This document shows positions 21,745-33,089 of a stretch of 64,000 nt of DNA, one piece after another; the stretch's first letter is position 1; each line of letters starts with the position of its first letter. The stretch spans positions 55,507,573-55,571,572 of the forward strand of contig CM028381.1 of the NCBI GenBank assembly GCA_013146195.2, given 5' to 3'. The DNA comes from Codonopsis lanceolata. Its lineage: Eukaryota; Streptophyta; Magnoliopsida; Asterales; Campanulaceae. The notes under the pieces are model-generated. The model did not search any database. It saw nothing but the letters and a program-made list of their open reading frames with translations, and was not told the origin of the DNA. The translations under genes were made by a program, and so were the position numbers.

Positions 21745-22601
21745 GTTCAGCATGTGCGTGCCCAGTGGCCTGCCATGCCACACCTAAAACATGAACTTTC
21801 TTCATTGTTTAGACGCACAGTTTGCCTACTCGAAGAGTTGTTTCTATCATCATCTCTGTTCCACTTCAGGTGGCGAGAGGAATTTCTATTATATGGATGA
21901 TGATGATGACGATAGTTATTTCTTCAACGGCTTCTTCCTCGGCCTTGATTTCGACCACGACCCCGACCTTGTCCATGATTTCCTTGGCCTCGACCACGAC
22001 CGCGACCACGACTACTACCACGCCCACGCTCTTGGACTTCATCATACATAGTCCCATTCGCTTCAGGGAATGGGGCTGAACCAGTTGGACGAGATTCATG
22101 ATTTTTCATTAGAATCTCATTATTCTGTTCAGCTACAAGGAGACAAGAGATCAATTCAGAGTACCTTTTAAAACCCTTTTCTCGATATTGCTGCTGCAGG
22201 AGCATATTCGAGGCATGAAATGTGAAGAATGTCTTCTCCAATTCAGTGATTGTTTCCCCACATAATTTCAACTATGAGGTTATTTTATACATCATAGAAT
22301 TATATTCACCGACGGTTTTAAAATCTTGTAGGCGGATATGAATCCAATTATAGTGTGCTTTGGGGAGAATGACCGTTTTCAAATAGTCATATCTTTTGTT
22401 CAAATTTTCGTGGACGTGGTGTCGTAAGAAAATCATGGCTTGAGCCCGATGTTGATTACTTATCCATTCATTATTGTTTCGTTGGATAGTATTTTCAAGG
22501 CTTCTGGCGGCCAGGTGGGTTTCGGCATCGATTTTCCAAGACATATAATTTTTCCCAGATATATCTAGTCTTTCAAATTCAAGCTTAGCGATGTTTGCCA
22601 T
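21745..22601 (-). pseudogene. Copia gag with RGG-like tract and zinc knuckle
   Basis: The N-terminal frame 22,272-22,601 starts MANIAKLEFERLDISGKNYM, a form common in Copia gags; the same frame continues through a TAG codon at 22,272-22,274 to 21,924. The C-terminal half has an Arg/Gly-rich tract (RGRGSSRGRGRGRGQG) and, after a frame change, a CCHC knuckle of pattern C-x2-C-x4-H-x4-C at about 21,751-21,792. The DISGKNYMSW motif resembles Bianca-type gags, but lineage is not certain. Plus-strand Asp-rich ORFs over the same bases are shadows. Confidence 0.85.
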
Positions 22602-22907
22602 TTGTGAAGAAAAAACTATAAAAATGAAACATATATATTAATAAAATTATGACATGAAAATTTTATTTATATGATAATCAGTACATGTTAAAATGTATGT
22701 TGAAAGCTATTGTAACTGCTAACAGGACATACACGATACAAATATACGTAATAAAAATCTGAAAATCGTTTGGAGGGTATTCAACAACGAAAACCAATGC
22801 GGTGCATACAATAACTAGTATGATAATTGATCGATGTATTTTATACGTCGATTTTATATGCTTCTATGACTTAAATTATGCTATTTCACTAGGCTTTTGG
22901 CTACTGA
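22602..22907 (-). other. Copia 5' leader remnant
   Basis: About 300 bases upstream of gag without an ORF. No TGGTATCAGAGC-type primer site and no second copy of the 17,428-17,672 LTR is present before the solo LTR begins at 22,908, so the 5' end of this Copia has been displaced or lost through the neighbouring insertions. Confidence 0.5.
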
Positions 22908-24466
22908 TGTGACGACTCGACCCGGATTCCGGAACGGAATCCCAAGGTCGCGACACTAGGACAAGGCAAGGAGAGGACAAGCATGATGTAAATAATAGTG
23001 CTAGTCAAACAATAGAGCTATCAAGCTCTAAACATGGATGTGTAATAGTATAAAAATATGGGTAAACAAAAATCAAAGGTGCGAAAGCGTTAATAGAGTG
23101 AAGACCCGAGCTAATAAACTTGAAATCAACACTAAAGAAACCAAGAGAGACTATTGTCTCGAGAGGAGAAAGTACAAAACTCGCGTGCCGCAACATTGCG
23201 ACTGAACAAACCATCGGCACTCAGTGGCGTTTCAACAACGAACAAACCTAATATAACAATTACCGACGGCTAAAGCATACCGGGGTTAACCAACAATGAA
23301 ACAACTAGAATAAAGAAAAGCCCCAAAGCTACTGCGTGCCCGGGAGGCAACTAAATATAAAACTAAGACTCCGAATAACGGCATGACACAATATGTCGGC
23401 CCAAAGAAGAACCAAATCAGAACCCAAGTGTTCTACCCGACTGTAAAGTCTAAATAACTTTACAATACAACGAGCTCACAAGAATAGTACAATACAATAG
23501 ACAAATCAATGATGCTAGATGAGATAGGAATCCACAAGCTACTACTCGGGAATGTCGGCTACTACAATCACGAACACACGAACACACGATCGCACGAACT
23601 AAGCTCGAGCTATCGATCAGTTGCTATCTGCTACAATCACGATCTACGCGGCCTCAACGTGGCGGACATGTTACTGCAACTAGAAAACAAAGTACGGGAT
23701 GAGTCATAATGACTCAGTACGCTACTACTGAACAATATAACATAATATGAAACATTGTTATAATAACAGCAACATCACGTTACAACGACGAAACTCGTGA
23801 AGACGTGTCGTATACTTTACAAGAAATCTCTCCTTCTCACTTACTAAACTGTCCAAACGAACTAGGGTGGAATTCCCTGTTCAACACAAACCAAATGAAT
23901 TAGAAAGTAATTCTCATGAAAGCATTACATGTAAGTATGTATAACTTTTTATATACATGTCAAGGCATTCATGAAACTAGCAAGTATGAGCATGTATATT
24001 CACATATATGCATATCAAGTCATAGAATTATCAAGTATAAATATGTATACCTACAGATATACACACCATGAAATTCAATCATGCGCAATCAAGATAAACA
24101 TGGTCACTTTCGATCCCATGTCTCAATCAACACTTTGTTGTCACATAAGTGCTTGAAATAAATCACATAACAGGAGGATATGTTATAGAGCCGCTGCCGC
24201 AACGTAGATCCTGAAATGAAAACGGTTATCACGATTGTGGGTTGTCGGATGCACGTGAGTGATACATCGACCAAGCACGATAGTATTATTCCAAGCGCCC
24301 TAATGGTTACGACAAGGTACTCTTCTCCACTGTGATCAAATAGTGGAGGGTGGGTGCATGATGATGGGCTGGCGACCCATCACTACCACGAATCTCACAA
24401 TTCGCGACGACGATACGTCGTTACCATCGAGACAAGACAAGTATGCCAGCTGGACTAATGGAATGA

Positions 24467-24602
24467 CAAGTAGATTTTTACTTGGCACTAAAATCAAGTA
24501 ATGAACGAGCTCGACAAGAGCGAACTCGTCCATGTCAAGTAGATGTTTACTTAAATAAAATCAAGTAGGAAACGAGCTCGACAAGAGCGAACTCGTTCAA
24601 GA
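24467..24602. repeat. 67-bp tandem duplication in solo LTR
   Basis: CGAGCTCGACAAGAGCGAAC is at 24,506 and 24,573, with flanking TCAAGTAGAT(T/G)TTTACTT also duplicated. The unit contains the near-palindrome GAGCTC. Confidence 0.85.
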
Positions 24603-25418
24603 CAAGCAAGCATGTTATTCATGACATGTTCATGATTAATCATATGGATTACAAAAAGAGCCCGATTGAGTCTCAAGTATAAGTGTCAAGCTGTCTGCTC
24701 AATTCTATTCAAGTTCCAAAAGCTAGTAATCTAGTCCAATGGATTTCCAAGTGTTAAAGGATCTCACCACGATCCTAGTAAGGTCCAATCGTTCCTTAAG
24801 ATCGACTCCGTTGAGTCTTTACTACAATTCAAACCAAATAGGGTATGAATGCTATATGCATTTCTAGCCCTTCTATGTTCTTGTTTAAGGCATAGCTAGG
24901 TTCTCGTTCCATTTAGGAACCCTAGTTCACGTATCAATAAGTCAAGCACGATTTGGTAGCCTAAGTTGATTTCAAGTTCGCAGCTCCACTTGTTAATGGA
25001 ATACAATTTAAATACAAGTCAGGAAATCAACACCAATAAATATGCTTCATGAGTCATATTCTCAAATGCATAGAAGATAAAAATCTCAACAAAGGTAGGA
25101 ACTATGCATTTAGTCATAATCTAAATTAATCATAGAATTTCATATTCTAGTATACAATCAAGCTAAGTTATTTACTTAACCATTAACTCATCATATATTG
25201 ACCAAGACTACTATGTTAGTCTAGGGTAGTTAATCAACAATGGTATACACATTACAATATCCCTGAATGGTAATCTATTCTTCAAACCAAATCAATCCTT
25301 CTCTACTCGATGTTCATTTACCGAAAGATACCCATTCTAACCGTTGGAATTTCAACTTAGTAATAACTCATTCTGGTTAGCCATTTTGTACAATTGACCA
25401 ATAGCTCATCATAAATCT

Positions 25419-25800
25419 AAATTTCATGAATCTTACATATTCCTAAACTAGGCTCTTCAAACTATAACTTAGCCTTTTAAATCACTTCATTCGGATTTGC
25501 ATTCATCCAAATATAGTCACTTCAATTTCATGATAACAATCTGATTTCCTGCTATTACACATTCTGTCCCGTCAACTTGGAAATTCAACCATTAATTCCT
25601 CACAACTCCAAATTTCACGAATTTTATATATTCAGAAACTAGACTCTTGAAACTATAATTTAGAACTTTAAAGTACTCTATTTGGACTTGTATTCATCAA
25701 AATACAATCACCTCAATCCCATGGTAAAATCTGTTTCCCCTGTGACAGTCTCACTGTCGCAGCCATGATTCGTGACTAATGAAAAATACTTCCTTAACTT
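25419..25800. repeat. 191-bp tandem duplication in solo LTR
   Basis: AAATTTCATGAATCTTACAT at 25,419 and AAATTTCACGAATTTTATAT at 25,610 head two diverged units that also share CTAGGCTCTT/CTAGACTCTT and GGATTTGCATTCATC/GGACTTGTATTCATC. Confidence 0.8.
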
Positions 25801-27498
25801 GAAAATTTATGAAACTTTACAGGGAGTTACCTAACATGTATAGTTATAACATATCCAAGAATCGTAAAATTATCACGGACGGAATTGCTACAGTATTTTT
25901 CGGAAAAAAGCCTAAAACAGGGACGACACCCATTTCAAAATCTGTTGTCTTTTTCTTTGCTTCCCAAATTCTCAAACAACTTAATTTTGTTAACTAACAA
26001 TATTCTCATGATAGTATCACCTAAGGACTTCAATTGGAGTCCTAAACGCAATCAATACACAAATTCACCAATTCCTGTCTCACCCGACCAAATCTCGAAA
26101 TCTCCCAATTGAGACCCGACAAACACGAAAAGTCGTAGGAATTTATCCTAGAGCTCAAAACAACACTTTAAAATTTTAATTAACTCCATTGAGTCAAAAT
26201 ACGATTTTCCAAATTCTAGGGCAATGTATAATTTCGGGATTATTTTCTTTTGAATTTTTAAACCCAATAACAAGTAATTTCAATTACTAATTACTTCAAT
26301 AAACTCAACAAACCCAACAAATTCAACCTCATGTTCAACAGCCCCAAACCCCATATGTTTACAAATCAAATCTCATCATCAAGACATGTAATAACTCACA
26401 ATTCATGGGGAACAAGTCTCTAACACCCTAGCATCAACTGGAGCTAGTAAGAGAAAGTAGGGGGTTTAGTCACGTACCTTAAATCTAGAAATCAAGAACA
26501 CAAAATAGATATATAGATGGATGAAGAGAAATCAGTCACGAGGAGCTTTAAATCCTTGTTCAAGTCTTGAAATTCGGATGGGTGGAGTTATAGGAACAAG
26601 ATACAATCTTCAAGCATAAACATGGCTTCCATGGGACTTCGATCTTCAGTCATAAGGGAAGGATGAGGGTGGAAAGAAACCGAAGTTTAGTTGGATGGAA
26701 GAAGATAGACGAGAAGAGCTTCGACTTCCGTGTCTTAGCTTGAAAATCGGATGAAAGAAGCTATGGAAACTCAAGCTTGAACTCCAAGAACACCTAAGGC
26801 TTCCATGGCATCTCACTCTCTCCCTCTAACACTCTCTAACCCACGTTTTTCTGGGGGAAGATGGCTGGAATCAAGAAGAGAGAAAAGAAAAGAATTGAAT
26901 AATGCCACTGCAAGTCTAGCACGCCAAATAGCTAGATGAATCCAAGATAGATGATAAAAAATCGTGCAAATAAAGAAATCCTACTTGCTAGTCTCGGGAC
27001 TCAACAAACATGAGGTGCCAATAAGTCAACATTTTCATAATTGCTTTCGGTTGGCACTAGATTGGAATGAAAGTAATAGATATTATCTAATGGAGACTTA
27101 ACACTTAGTCTAAAGCTAGTGGTATATGGTGGGTTAAACAAAACCAACTCCACCTACCGCACTCCAAAAATACTAGTAAATACAAATAGCTTTTATTATT
27201 AATAAAATACTAAATGTTCTAGTGCTTATTTAATAAAGTATGTCTACACTTATTTAATATTAAAAGTGGGTTTAAAAAATGTTACTTAATCAAATATATC
27301 AAAATTTTTGTCAAATTCATTTATCTATAAAACCGGAATAGATAAAATATCGGGGTTTTACAACTGATATATGTTTTCGGTGAGTTTTGTAAGTTTCAGG
27401 GTTTTTAGTGAAAATATGCAAAACTCCAGGGTTTTATATGTAAATTCCAAGAAGGGGCAAAGATGAAAAATGAAGAAGAAACGAAGGAAGCTCAATCT

Positions 27499-27650
27499 GG
27501 AGACCTTGCGGACGCAAGGTACCTGCACCTTGGCACCGCAAGGTGGGCGCAAGACGTTTGAGAAGCGAAAACCAAGGCCGAGAGACATGGAGACCCTCGC
27601 ACGCTAAGGTACTCAACACCTCGCGACCGCAAGGTGGTCAGAATGCGACT
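27499..27650 (+). repeat. 90-bp GC-rich direct repeat upstream of LTR TATA box
   Basis: GGAGACCTTGCGGACGCAAG at 27,499 and GGAGACCCTCGCACGCTAAG at 27,589 start two units; each also contains a second CACCTYG-x-GACCGCAAGGTGG-like block. CpG-rich in an AT-rich setting and just upstream of the TATA box. Confidence 0.75.
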
Positions 27651-27696
27651 TTTTCATATTTTCACACAGAGATTCGATTGGATTACAACTCCCGGG

Positions 27697-27703
27697 TATA
27701 AAT
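27697..27703 (+). promoter_or_regulatory. TATA box in Athila-like LTR
   Basis: CCCGGG-TATAAAT about 335 bases into the LTR, 50-140 bases after the GC-rich repeat. It is the best candidate core promoter for the element. Confidence 0.6.
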
Positions 27704-28613
27704 TGAAGTCGGATGCCAAGAGCCACAGAGAGAAAAATGGCTGGGAGCAGTCTTAGGGAGATTTTAGATAGTTTTTAGGTTGTATAACATAGTTAGATTG
27801 TGTAATTACAAGTATTGAAGATCAAATCATGTTTCCATTCATCTCCATGTGCTGTTCATTGTCTATGATGAACTAAATCATCCTTAATCTAGGAGGTGGG
27901 AGGTAACTTGTATCGAATTTATGTTTTGATTCATATTTATGTTCATTCAATTCTTGTTGATTGTGGTGTTTATCAATCCCTATATTATTTTGCTTTGAAC
28001 AAATGAATGTAATCGCAAATAATAAAGGCCTAGAGGTGCGGATGACCAATGTGCATATCGCATTAATGCCTACCATCACAATAAATTGGCATGCTGCATG
28101 AGTGATAAGCTCACCATCACAATATTGGACCTATCGACCGAGAGATTCATACATGATCTAGGTGACAGATAGATCATAATCTTGGTGACAACTAGATTGA
28201 AAGTTCCTATGCTAAGGATATAGAATGGATGAATGTTGCGGGGATGGAGGCTGAACCAATAGTTCAACAGTCTATATCTATCTTTAATGAACGAACCCAA
28301 GAAATTGAATGATAATTATTGTGAATTGAACATAAAGGAGATACAAGTGAAACCCATAATCCTAGATTGCCACCCACTATAAGATCTTCATATCTGTAGT
28401 TACTGCTGATTAGTTAAAACACCTAAATATAAATAGTAGTTTAGAATAGAAATAAATATAAAAACCCCCTTTAGATTAATAATTTGCTATCAATAAAGTG
28501 CACTGTTCGTGATCTCTTGTCTCTGTGGGTTCGACCCTTACTTCCAATACTATTCTATAATAGTCTTGTCCACTTGCAAGGAAAAAGATTAAATAAAACA
28601 TCGATCAAGTTTT

Positions 28614-28631
28614 TGGCACCGTTGCTGGGGA
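28614..28631 (+). other. Primer binding site, tRNA-Asp type
   Basis: TGGCACCGTTGCTGGGGA, six bases after the LTR CA, matches the canonical TGGCGCCGTTGCCGGGGA site (complement of tRNA-Asp 3' end) with two C/G-to-A/T changes typical of methylated-cytosine decay. Confidence 0.9.
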
Positions 28632-28780
28632 CAAGCTAGTTCACGTAGTTAGTTTGTTGGTAGCGTAGTTTTTAATTTGGTTTTTAGTTTAATTTTCAGT
28701 TTTTTATAAAAAACAAAATACAAAAAGATTTTATTTTATTTTTAATAGTTAATTGTTTTTAAATTGATTTAATTTATTTT

Positions 28781-30180
28781 ATGCACGGTCGTCGATCTTT
28801 GAATCCTAAATTGGTAGAACTAAATCAAGATATAAATAATATTAGAAGAAATCAAGAAGATCTTGAAAATCAAGCTTCCCAGTTTGATAATCAAGAACGA
28901 TTTAATCAAGAGGATCCTCTGGTTGATCCTCCAATGGAAGAAAATAATATCGAAATCACGAAAATCGATTAACCAGTTAACAAAGGAATCAAAGAAAAGA
29001 AGAACTTGCAAGAAGAAATATGGAAGTAGTGGTAAATCAAAGAACTATTAATGATTTTAGTAGACCTTCATTAAATGTTGTGACATCATGTTTAGTCTTG
29101 CCAGATGCTATAAGGAATTTCGAACTAAAATGTCATTATTTTAATGCAATACCATCTTTTCATGGAATGCCTAATGAAGATCCTGTCAGTTTCTTAAGAG
29201 AATATGAATACATGATGAGTACTTTTCCTTTAGGAGGGTTGACTGAAGATCAAATTAAAATGAAATACTTTTCCAGTGCATTAAAAGAGTTGGCAAAGCG
29301 ATGGTTTATGAACTTAACACCTAATAATGTTTATACTTGGGCTCAATTATATGATTTGTTTATGAGTAAATTTTACAAGCATGCATCTCTTACTGAATAT
29401 AGAAAACAAATCATGTCATTCCAAAACGATCCAGGTGAAATATTCCATGAGTCATGGGATAGATTTAAAAATCTGCTCATTATGTGTCCTCATCATAATT
29501 TGGCTCAACATGTGTTAGTGCTTCAATTTTATCATGGTCTTTCGCCAGGCTTACAAACTATGGTTGATAGTGCGGCTGGTGGTTCTATTAATAGAATGAC
29601 ACCTGAAGCACTAGAAGAATTATTTGAGATGTTAAGTATTATTTCTCAACAGAAAAGTGCTAGAGGTAAAAATAGAAGTCTATATCAAATACAAGATAAA
29701 TCAGATACTCAAGCTCAATTTGAAAATTGGCAAATTCAAGAAGCATGTGCTTTATGTGGATTATATTCTCATGCTACTAATTTTTGTCCATCAAGTGCTA
29801 TGTATTATGAACAGGCTAATGCTATGAATATATACCTTCAAAGGCCAAGGAATGATCCCTATTCAAACACTTACAATCCTGGTTGGAGGAATCATCCTAA
29901 CTTTTCTTGGGGAGGAAATAAGCCTTTACAACCTCAACAATTCCAGCCTCAACCACCTCAACCTCCACAATTTTCAAATCAAAATCAGTTGAGAATTGAA
30001 GAAGTTCCAAAACAAGATGGAGCAAGTAAAGGTCAAGAAGCATTGATGAAATATATGCTTGAAGAGATTGAAAATCTAAAGAAGCACATTGACTTCGAAG
30101 CGAAAAAAAGAGAAGAAGGGAAGTTCCTAGTCAAACCGAGCAAGCCAAGTCAATCACCGTCTTGCGAAGCGGTAAGGTAA
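28781..30180 (+). CDS. Athila-like gag
   Basis: An N-terminal open segment (28,781-28,972; Asn/Gln/Glu-rich) is followed, after one frame change, by a 386-codon frame from 29,020. The latter has the Retrotrans_gag fold signature: HGMPNEDPVSFLREYEYMM, then KRWFMNLTPNNVYTW, then GEIFHESWDRFKNLL and CPHHNLA. A possible zinc-knuckle remnant (CALCGLYSHATNFCP) follows, then a Gln/Pro-rich tail and a coiled-coil-like end (LEEIENLKKHIDFEAKK). This capsid-domain layout is that of Athila gags. Confidence 0.9.
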
Positions 30181-30416
30181 TAGGTGAAGAGGTAAGTGAT
30201 CTGATCTTCTTCTAATGTGCCGTCTGATACAAGAAAAATCACGAAAAGGAAATTGAAAAAGATAGTGATAAAGAGAATAATGAATCAAGTAATCAAGAAG
30301 TTGAAGTAGAAGTAGAAGTAGAAGTTCCAAATAAAGAACAAGAAAAAGAGGTCCAAAATAAAGAAAATCCAATAGAAATTGAAAAGGAGGTAGATCAAGA
30401 AGAAGAGGATCCTTAT

Positions 30417-31620
30417 ATGGCTCCACCACCTTATGTTCCTCCAATTCCGTTTCCAAGAAGACTTATGAAAAACCGAATGGACAAACAATTTACGAAAATT
30501 TATAATATGTTATCCAAAGTGAATGTTAATCTTCCTTTGCTTAATGTTATTAAAAATATTCCAGCTTATGCAAAGTTTTTCAAAGATCTTCACTCAAAGA
30601 AACACAAGTTTGAAAACAATGAAAAAATTATTGTTTTAAAGCGTAAGTCTTACGTTTTACAACCCGAACTACCCCTAAGTTGAAAAGATCTGGTAGCTTT
30701 AATATCCAAGTTTCCTTGGGAAGCTCTAAAAAGATGAAAGCAATGCTAGATTTAGGAGCAAGTATTAATTTGATGCCTTTTGCGGTCTATAAACGCTAGG
30801 GTTAGGAGAACTAAAACCCACTACTATGCAATTACAATTAGGCGATCGTTCGTTAAATATCCTTTGGGTATAGTGGAAGACATCCTAGTTCGGGTTGATA
30901 AACTAATCATTCGAGTTGACTTTGTGGTTCTAGAGATGGAAAGAAAGATTTGCACAAATAATGAAGTCCCAATATTGTTGGCGGACCTTTTATGGCTCTT
31001 GCCAATACAATGATTAATGTGAAAAATGGTAAACTCACAATGTCAGTCCTAGGTGAAACTGTTGAAATCTCTGTTTTTGATGCTATGAATAGACCTAGTG
31101 ACATAAATGCATGTTTTTCAATAGATGAAATTGAAAAATTATCAACTGAAACTTTTGAAGAAGATAATAAAGATGAAGACTATGAGAGAGATAGATTTAT
31201 AGTTTATGATGATAGTCCTATCCCGCCTATAAAAATTGACATTGATGAGATAGAAAGAGAAATAGAAGAGGAAGAAAGACAAGAGAGAGAAAAGTTAGAA
31301 GCCTGTAAAAAGAAAGATAAAGAAGATATAGAGAAATAATCAGAAAATAGTTCTGATAGACCTGATAAAATAGAAGAAGATAGTAATGAAATCAAGGAAG
31401 ATGAAGTAGATATTCTGAAATCTCTCTTTGAAGAAATTGAGATAGAGAACGTCGAAGTAGAAATTAAAGAAGATGATAAAGTAAAGAATGAGGAGACTAA
31501 AATAAAAGAAACAATTAAAGCAAAAAATTCTGAATTTATACCATCTATTAAATCTCCTCCAATTGAAGAATTAAAGCCATTACCACCCCCATTTAAAATA
31601 TGCATTTTTAGGGGAAGGTA
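30417..31620 (+). pseudogene. Athila-like protease with acidic linkers, broken
   Basis: Segment 30,417-30,683 leads into a retropepsin-like domain. LDLGASINLMP at 30,745-30,777 is the active-site Asp-Leu-Gly form usual in Athila. The LADLL-type second motif at about 30,980 follows, and the frame changes again before 30,992-31,339, a very acidic Glu/Asp-rich linker. At least three frame changes separate the pieces. The linker's Glu/Ile/Lys composition gives long shadow ORFs on the minus strand. Confidence 0.75.
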
Positions 31621-32570
31621 ACACTTTGCCTGTTATTATAGCAGCCGACTTAACGAAAGAACAAGAACCTAGTTTATTAAAAGTTTTATGGACATATAGA
31701 GAAGCTTTAGGATGGTCCTTAGCTGATTTAAAAGGTATTAGCCCATCTATATGCATGCACAAAATACATCTAGAAGAAGGTAGTAAACTTTCAAGAGAAA
31801 GGCAAAGAAGACTTAACCCACACATGGAAGAAGCCTAAGTAAAAAGAAGTTCTTAAGCTCTTAGATGCGGGTATAATTTACCATATCAGGATAGTAAATG
31901 GGTTAGTCTGTTCAAGTAGTTCCTAAAAAGTCGAATTACAGTTATTAAAAATGAGAAAGATGAATTAGTCCCTATAAGAACAATAACTGGTTATAGAATG
32001 TGCATTGATTTGCGAAAACTTAATGCGGCAACCAGGAAATACCACTTTCCTTTGTCATTTATTGATCAAATCCTTGAAAGAATAGCCGGTCATGAATACT
32101 ATTGCTTTCTTGATGGTTTTTCTGGTTACAATCAGATCCCTGTTGCACCCGAAGACCAAGAGAAAACAACTTTTACATGTCCCTTTGGTACTTTTGCTTT
32201 TAGGAGAATGTCATTTGGATTATGTAATGCACCAGCTACTTTTCAAAGATGCATGATTTCTATATTTTGATTTAGTTGAAAGATGCGTTGAAGTTTTCAT
32301 GGATGATTTTTAGGTTTTGGAAATTCTTTTGATCATTGTTTAGAAAATCTTACATCGGTCTGAAAAGATCTTGTGAAACAAATTTAACTTTAAGTTGGGA
32401 GAAAAGTCACTTCATGGTCAAACATGGAATTGTCTTAGGGCATGTTGTTTCAAATAAAGTCATTGAAGAAATAAAGCTAAAATCGAAGTTATTTCACAAC
32501 TACCCCCTCCCACTTCAGTTAAAAGTGTTAGAAGTTTTCTAGGGCATCTTGGTTTTATCGAAGATTTAAA
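31580..32570 (+). pseudogene. Athila-like reverse transcriptase, frameshifted
   Basis: 31,626-31,838 is the segment before the RT fingers (ALGWSLADLKGISPSICMHK). 31,998-32,270 has CIDLRKLNAATRKYHFPL, then FLDGFSGYNQI and TFAFRRMSFGLCNAPATFQR: the central RT motifs, including the first catalytic Asp. A VFMDDF motif with the catalytic Asp pair is at 32,296-32,313 in another frame. Breaks occur near 31,590, 31,840, 31,910, 32,270 and 32,320, most in or beside short homopolymers. Not functional as assembled. Confidence 0.85.
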
Positions 32571-32639
32571 AGATTTTCCAAAATCGTAAACCTCTATGTA
32601 ACTTGTTAGCAAAAAGACAAATTTATTTTTGATAAAGAA

Positions 32640-33080
32640 TGTTTAGAAGCTTTTAATTTATTGAAAGAAAAATTAACTACTTGCATTTTATCAAATACGA
32701 TTGGTCACTTCCTTTTGAAATCATGTGTGATGCATCGATTTTGCAATTGGAGCCGTGTTAGGACAAAGGGTAGATAGAAAGCCTCATGTGATCCACTATG
32801 CTAGTAGAACTCTAAATGATGCACAATTGAATTACACAACTACAGAAAAAGAGTTTTTAGCAGTAGTATATGCTTTAGAAAAATTTAGATCATATCTGTT
32901 AGGATCAAAGGTGATAATATTTTCTGATCATTCTGCATTAAAATATCTATTATTAAGTAAAGATGCTAAACCAAGATTAATTAGATGGATGTTATTGTTA
33001 CAAGAATTTGACATTACAATCAAAGATAAAAAGAGGCAGAGAATGTCGTAGGCGACCATTTGTCTAGATTAAATTTTCAC
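32640..33080 (+). pseudogene. Athila-like RNase H
   Basis: The Asp-bearing start (CDAS at about 32,728) is in one frame, and 32,755-33,051 in another encodes HVIHYASRTLNDAQLNYTTT, with the catalytic Glu in TEKE and the Asp in IIFSDHSALKYLL. This is the Ty3/Gypsy RNase H. A frame change separates it from reverse transcriptase. Confidence 0.85.
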
Positions 33081-33089
33081 CCTTGCTTG

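Larger units (their letters stand above)
22908..27362 (-). mobile_element. 4.45-kb solo LTR (Tekay/Del-like) with 5-bp target duplication
   Basis: Read on the minus strand it begins TGTAAAACCCCGATATTTT and ends GGGTCGAGTCGTCACA. ACTGA at 22,903-22,907 and again at 27,363-27,367 is a perfect 5-bp duplication. No gag, pol or primer site lies between, and all ORFs are under 80 codons and featureless. The TGTAAxACCCC start and length suit the Tekay/Del chromovirus lineage. An alternative is a coding-free LARD, but no internal pair of LTRs is visible. The minus-strand stretch around 26,800-26,900 looks like a transcript leader (AGAGTGTTAGAGGGAGAGAG). Confidence 0.8.
27365..28607 (+). mobile_element. 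5' LTR of Athila-like Gypsy element
   Basis: It starts TGATATATG and ends CGATCA; AGTTTT and the primer site follow directly. Its R/U5-like end (CTCTGTGGGTTCGACCCTTA) is common in Athila LTRs. Length is about 1.24 kb. The first bases overlap the right-hand ACTGA target duplication of the solo LTR, which therefore inserted exactly on this boundary. The 3' LTR is not visible; it would lie in or beyond the gap at 34,756. Confidence 0.8.

Noticed and set aside
21791..22079. Two plus-strand ORFs, one Asp/His-rich
   Set aside because: They are complements of the Arg/Gly-rich tract of the minus-strand gag.
28520..28545. GGTTCGACCCTTA resembling a tRNA T-loop
   Set aside because: No acceptor stem or anticodon arm can be folded around it, and the motif is a normal part of Athila LTR ends.
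30154..30488. Leu/Phe-rich minus-strand ORFs looking like membrane segments
   Set aside because: They are shadows of Glu/Lys-rich coding sequence on the plus strand; no promoter or homology.
31204..31605. 133-codon Ser-rich minus-strand ORF
   Set aside because: It is the shadow of the acidic Glu/Asp/Lys linker of the Athila-like protease region.
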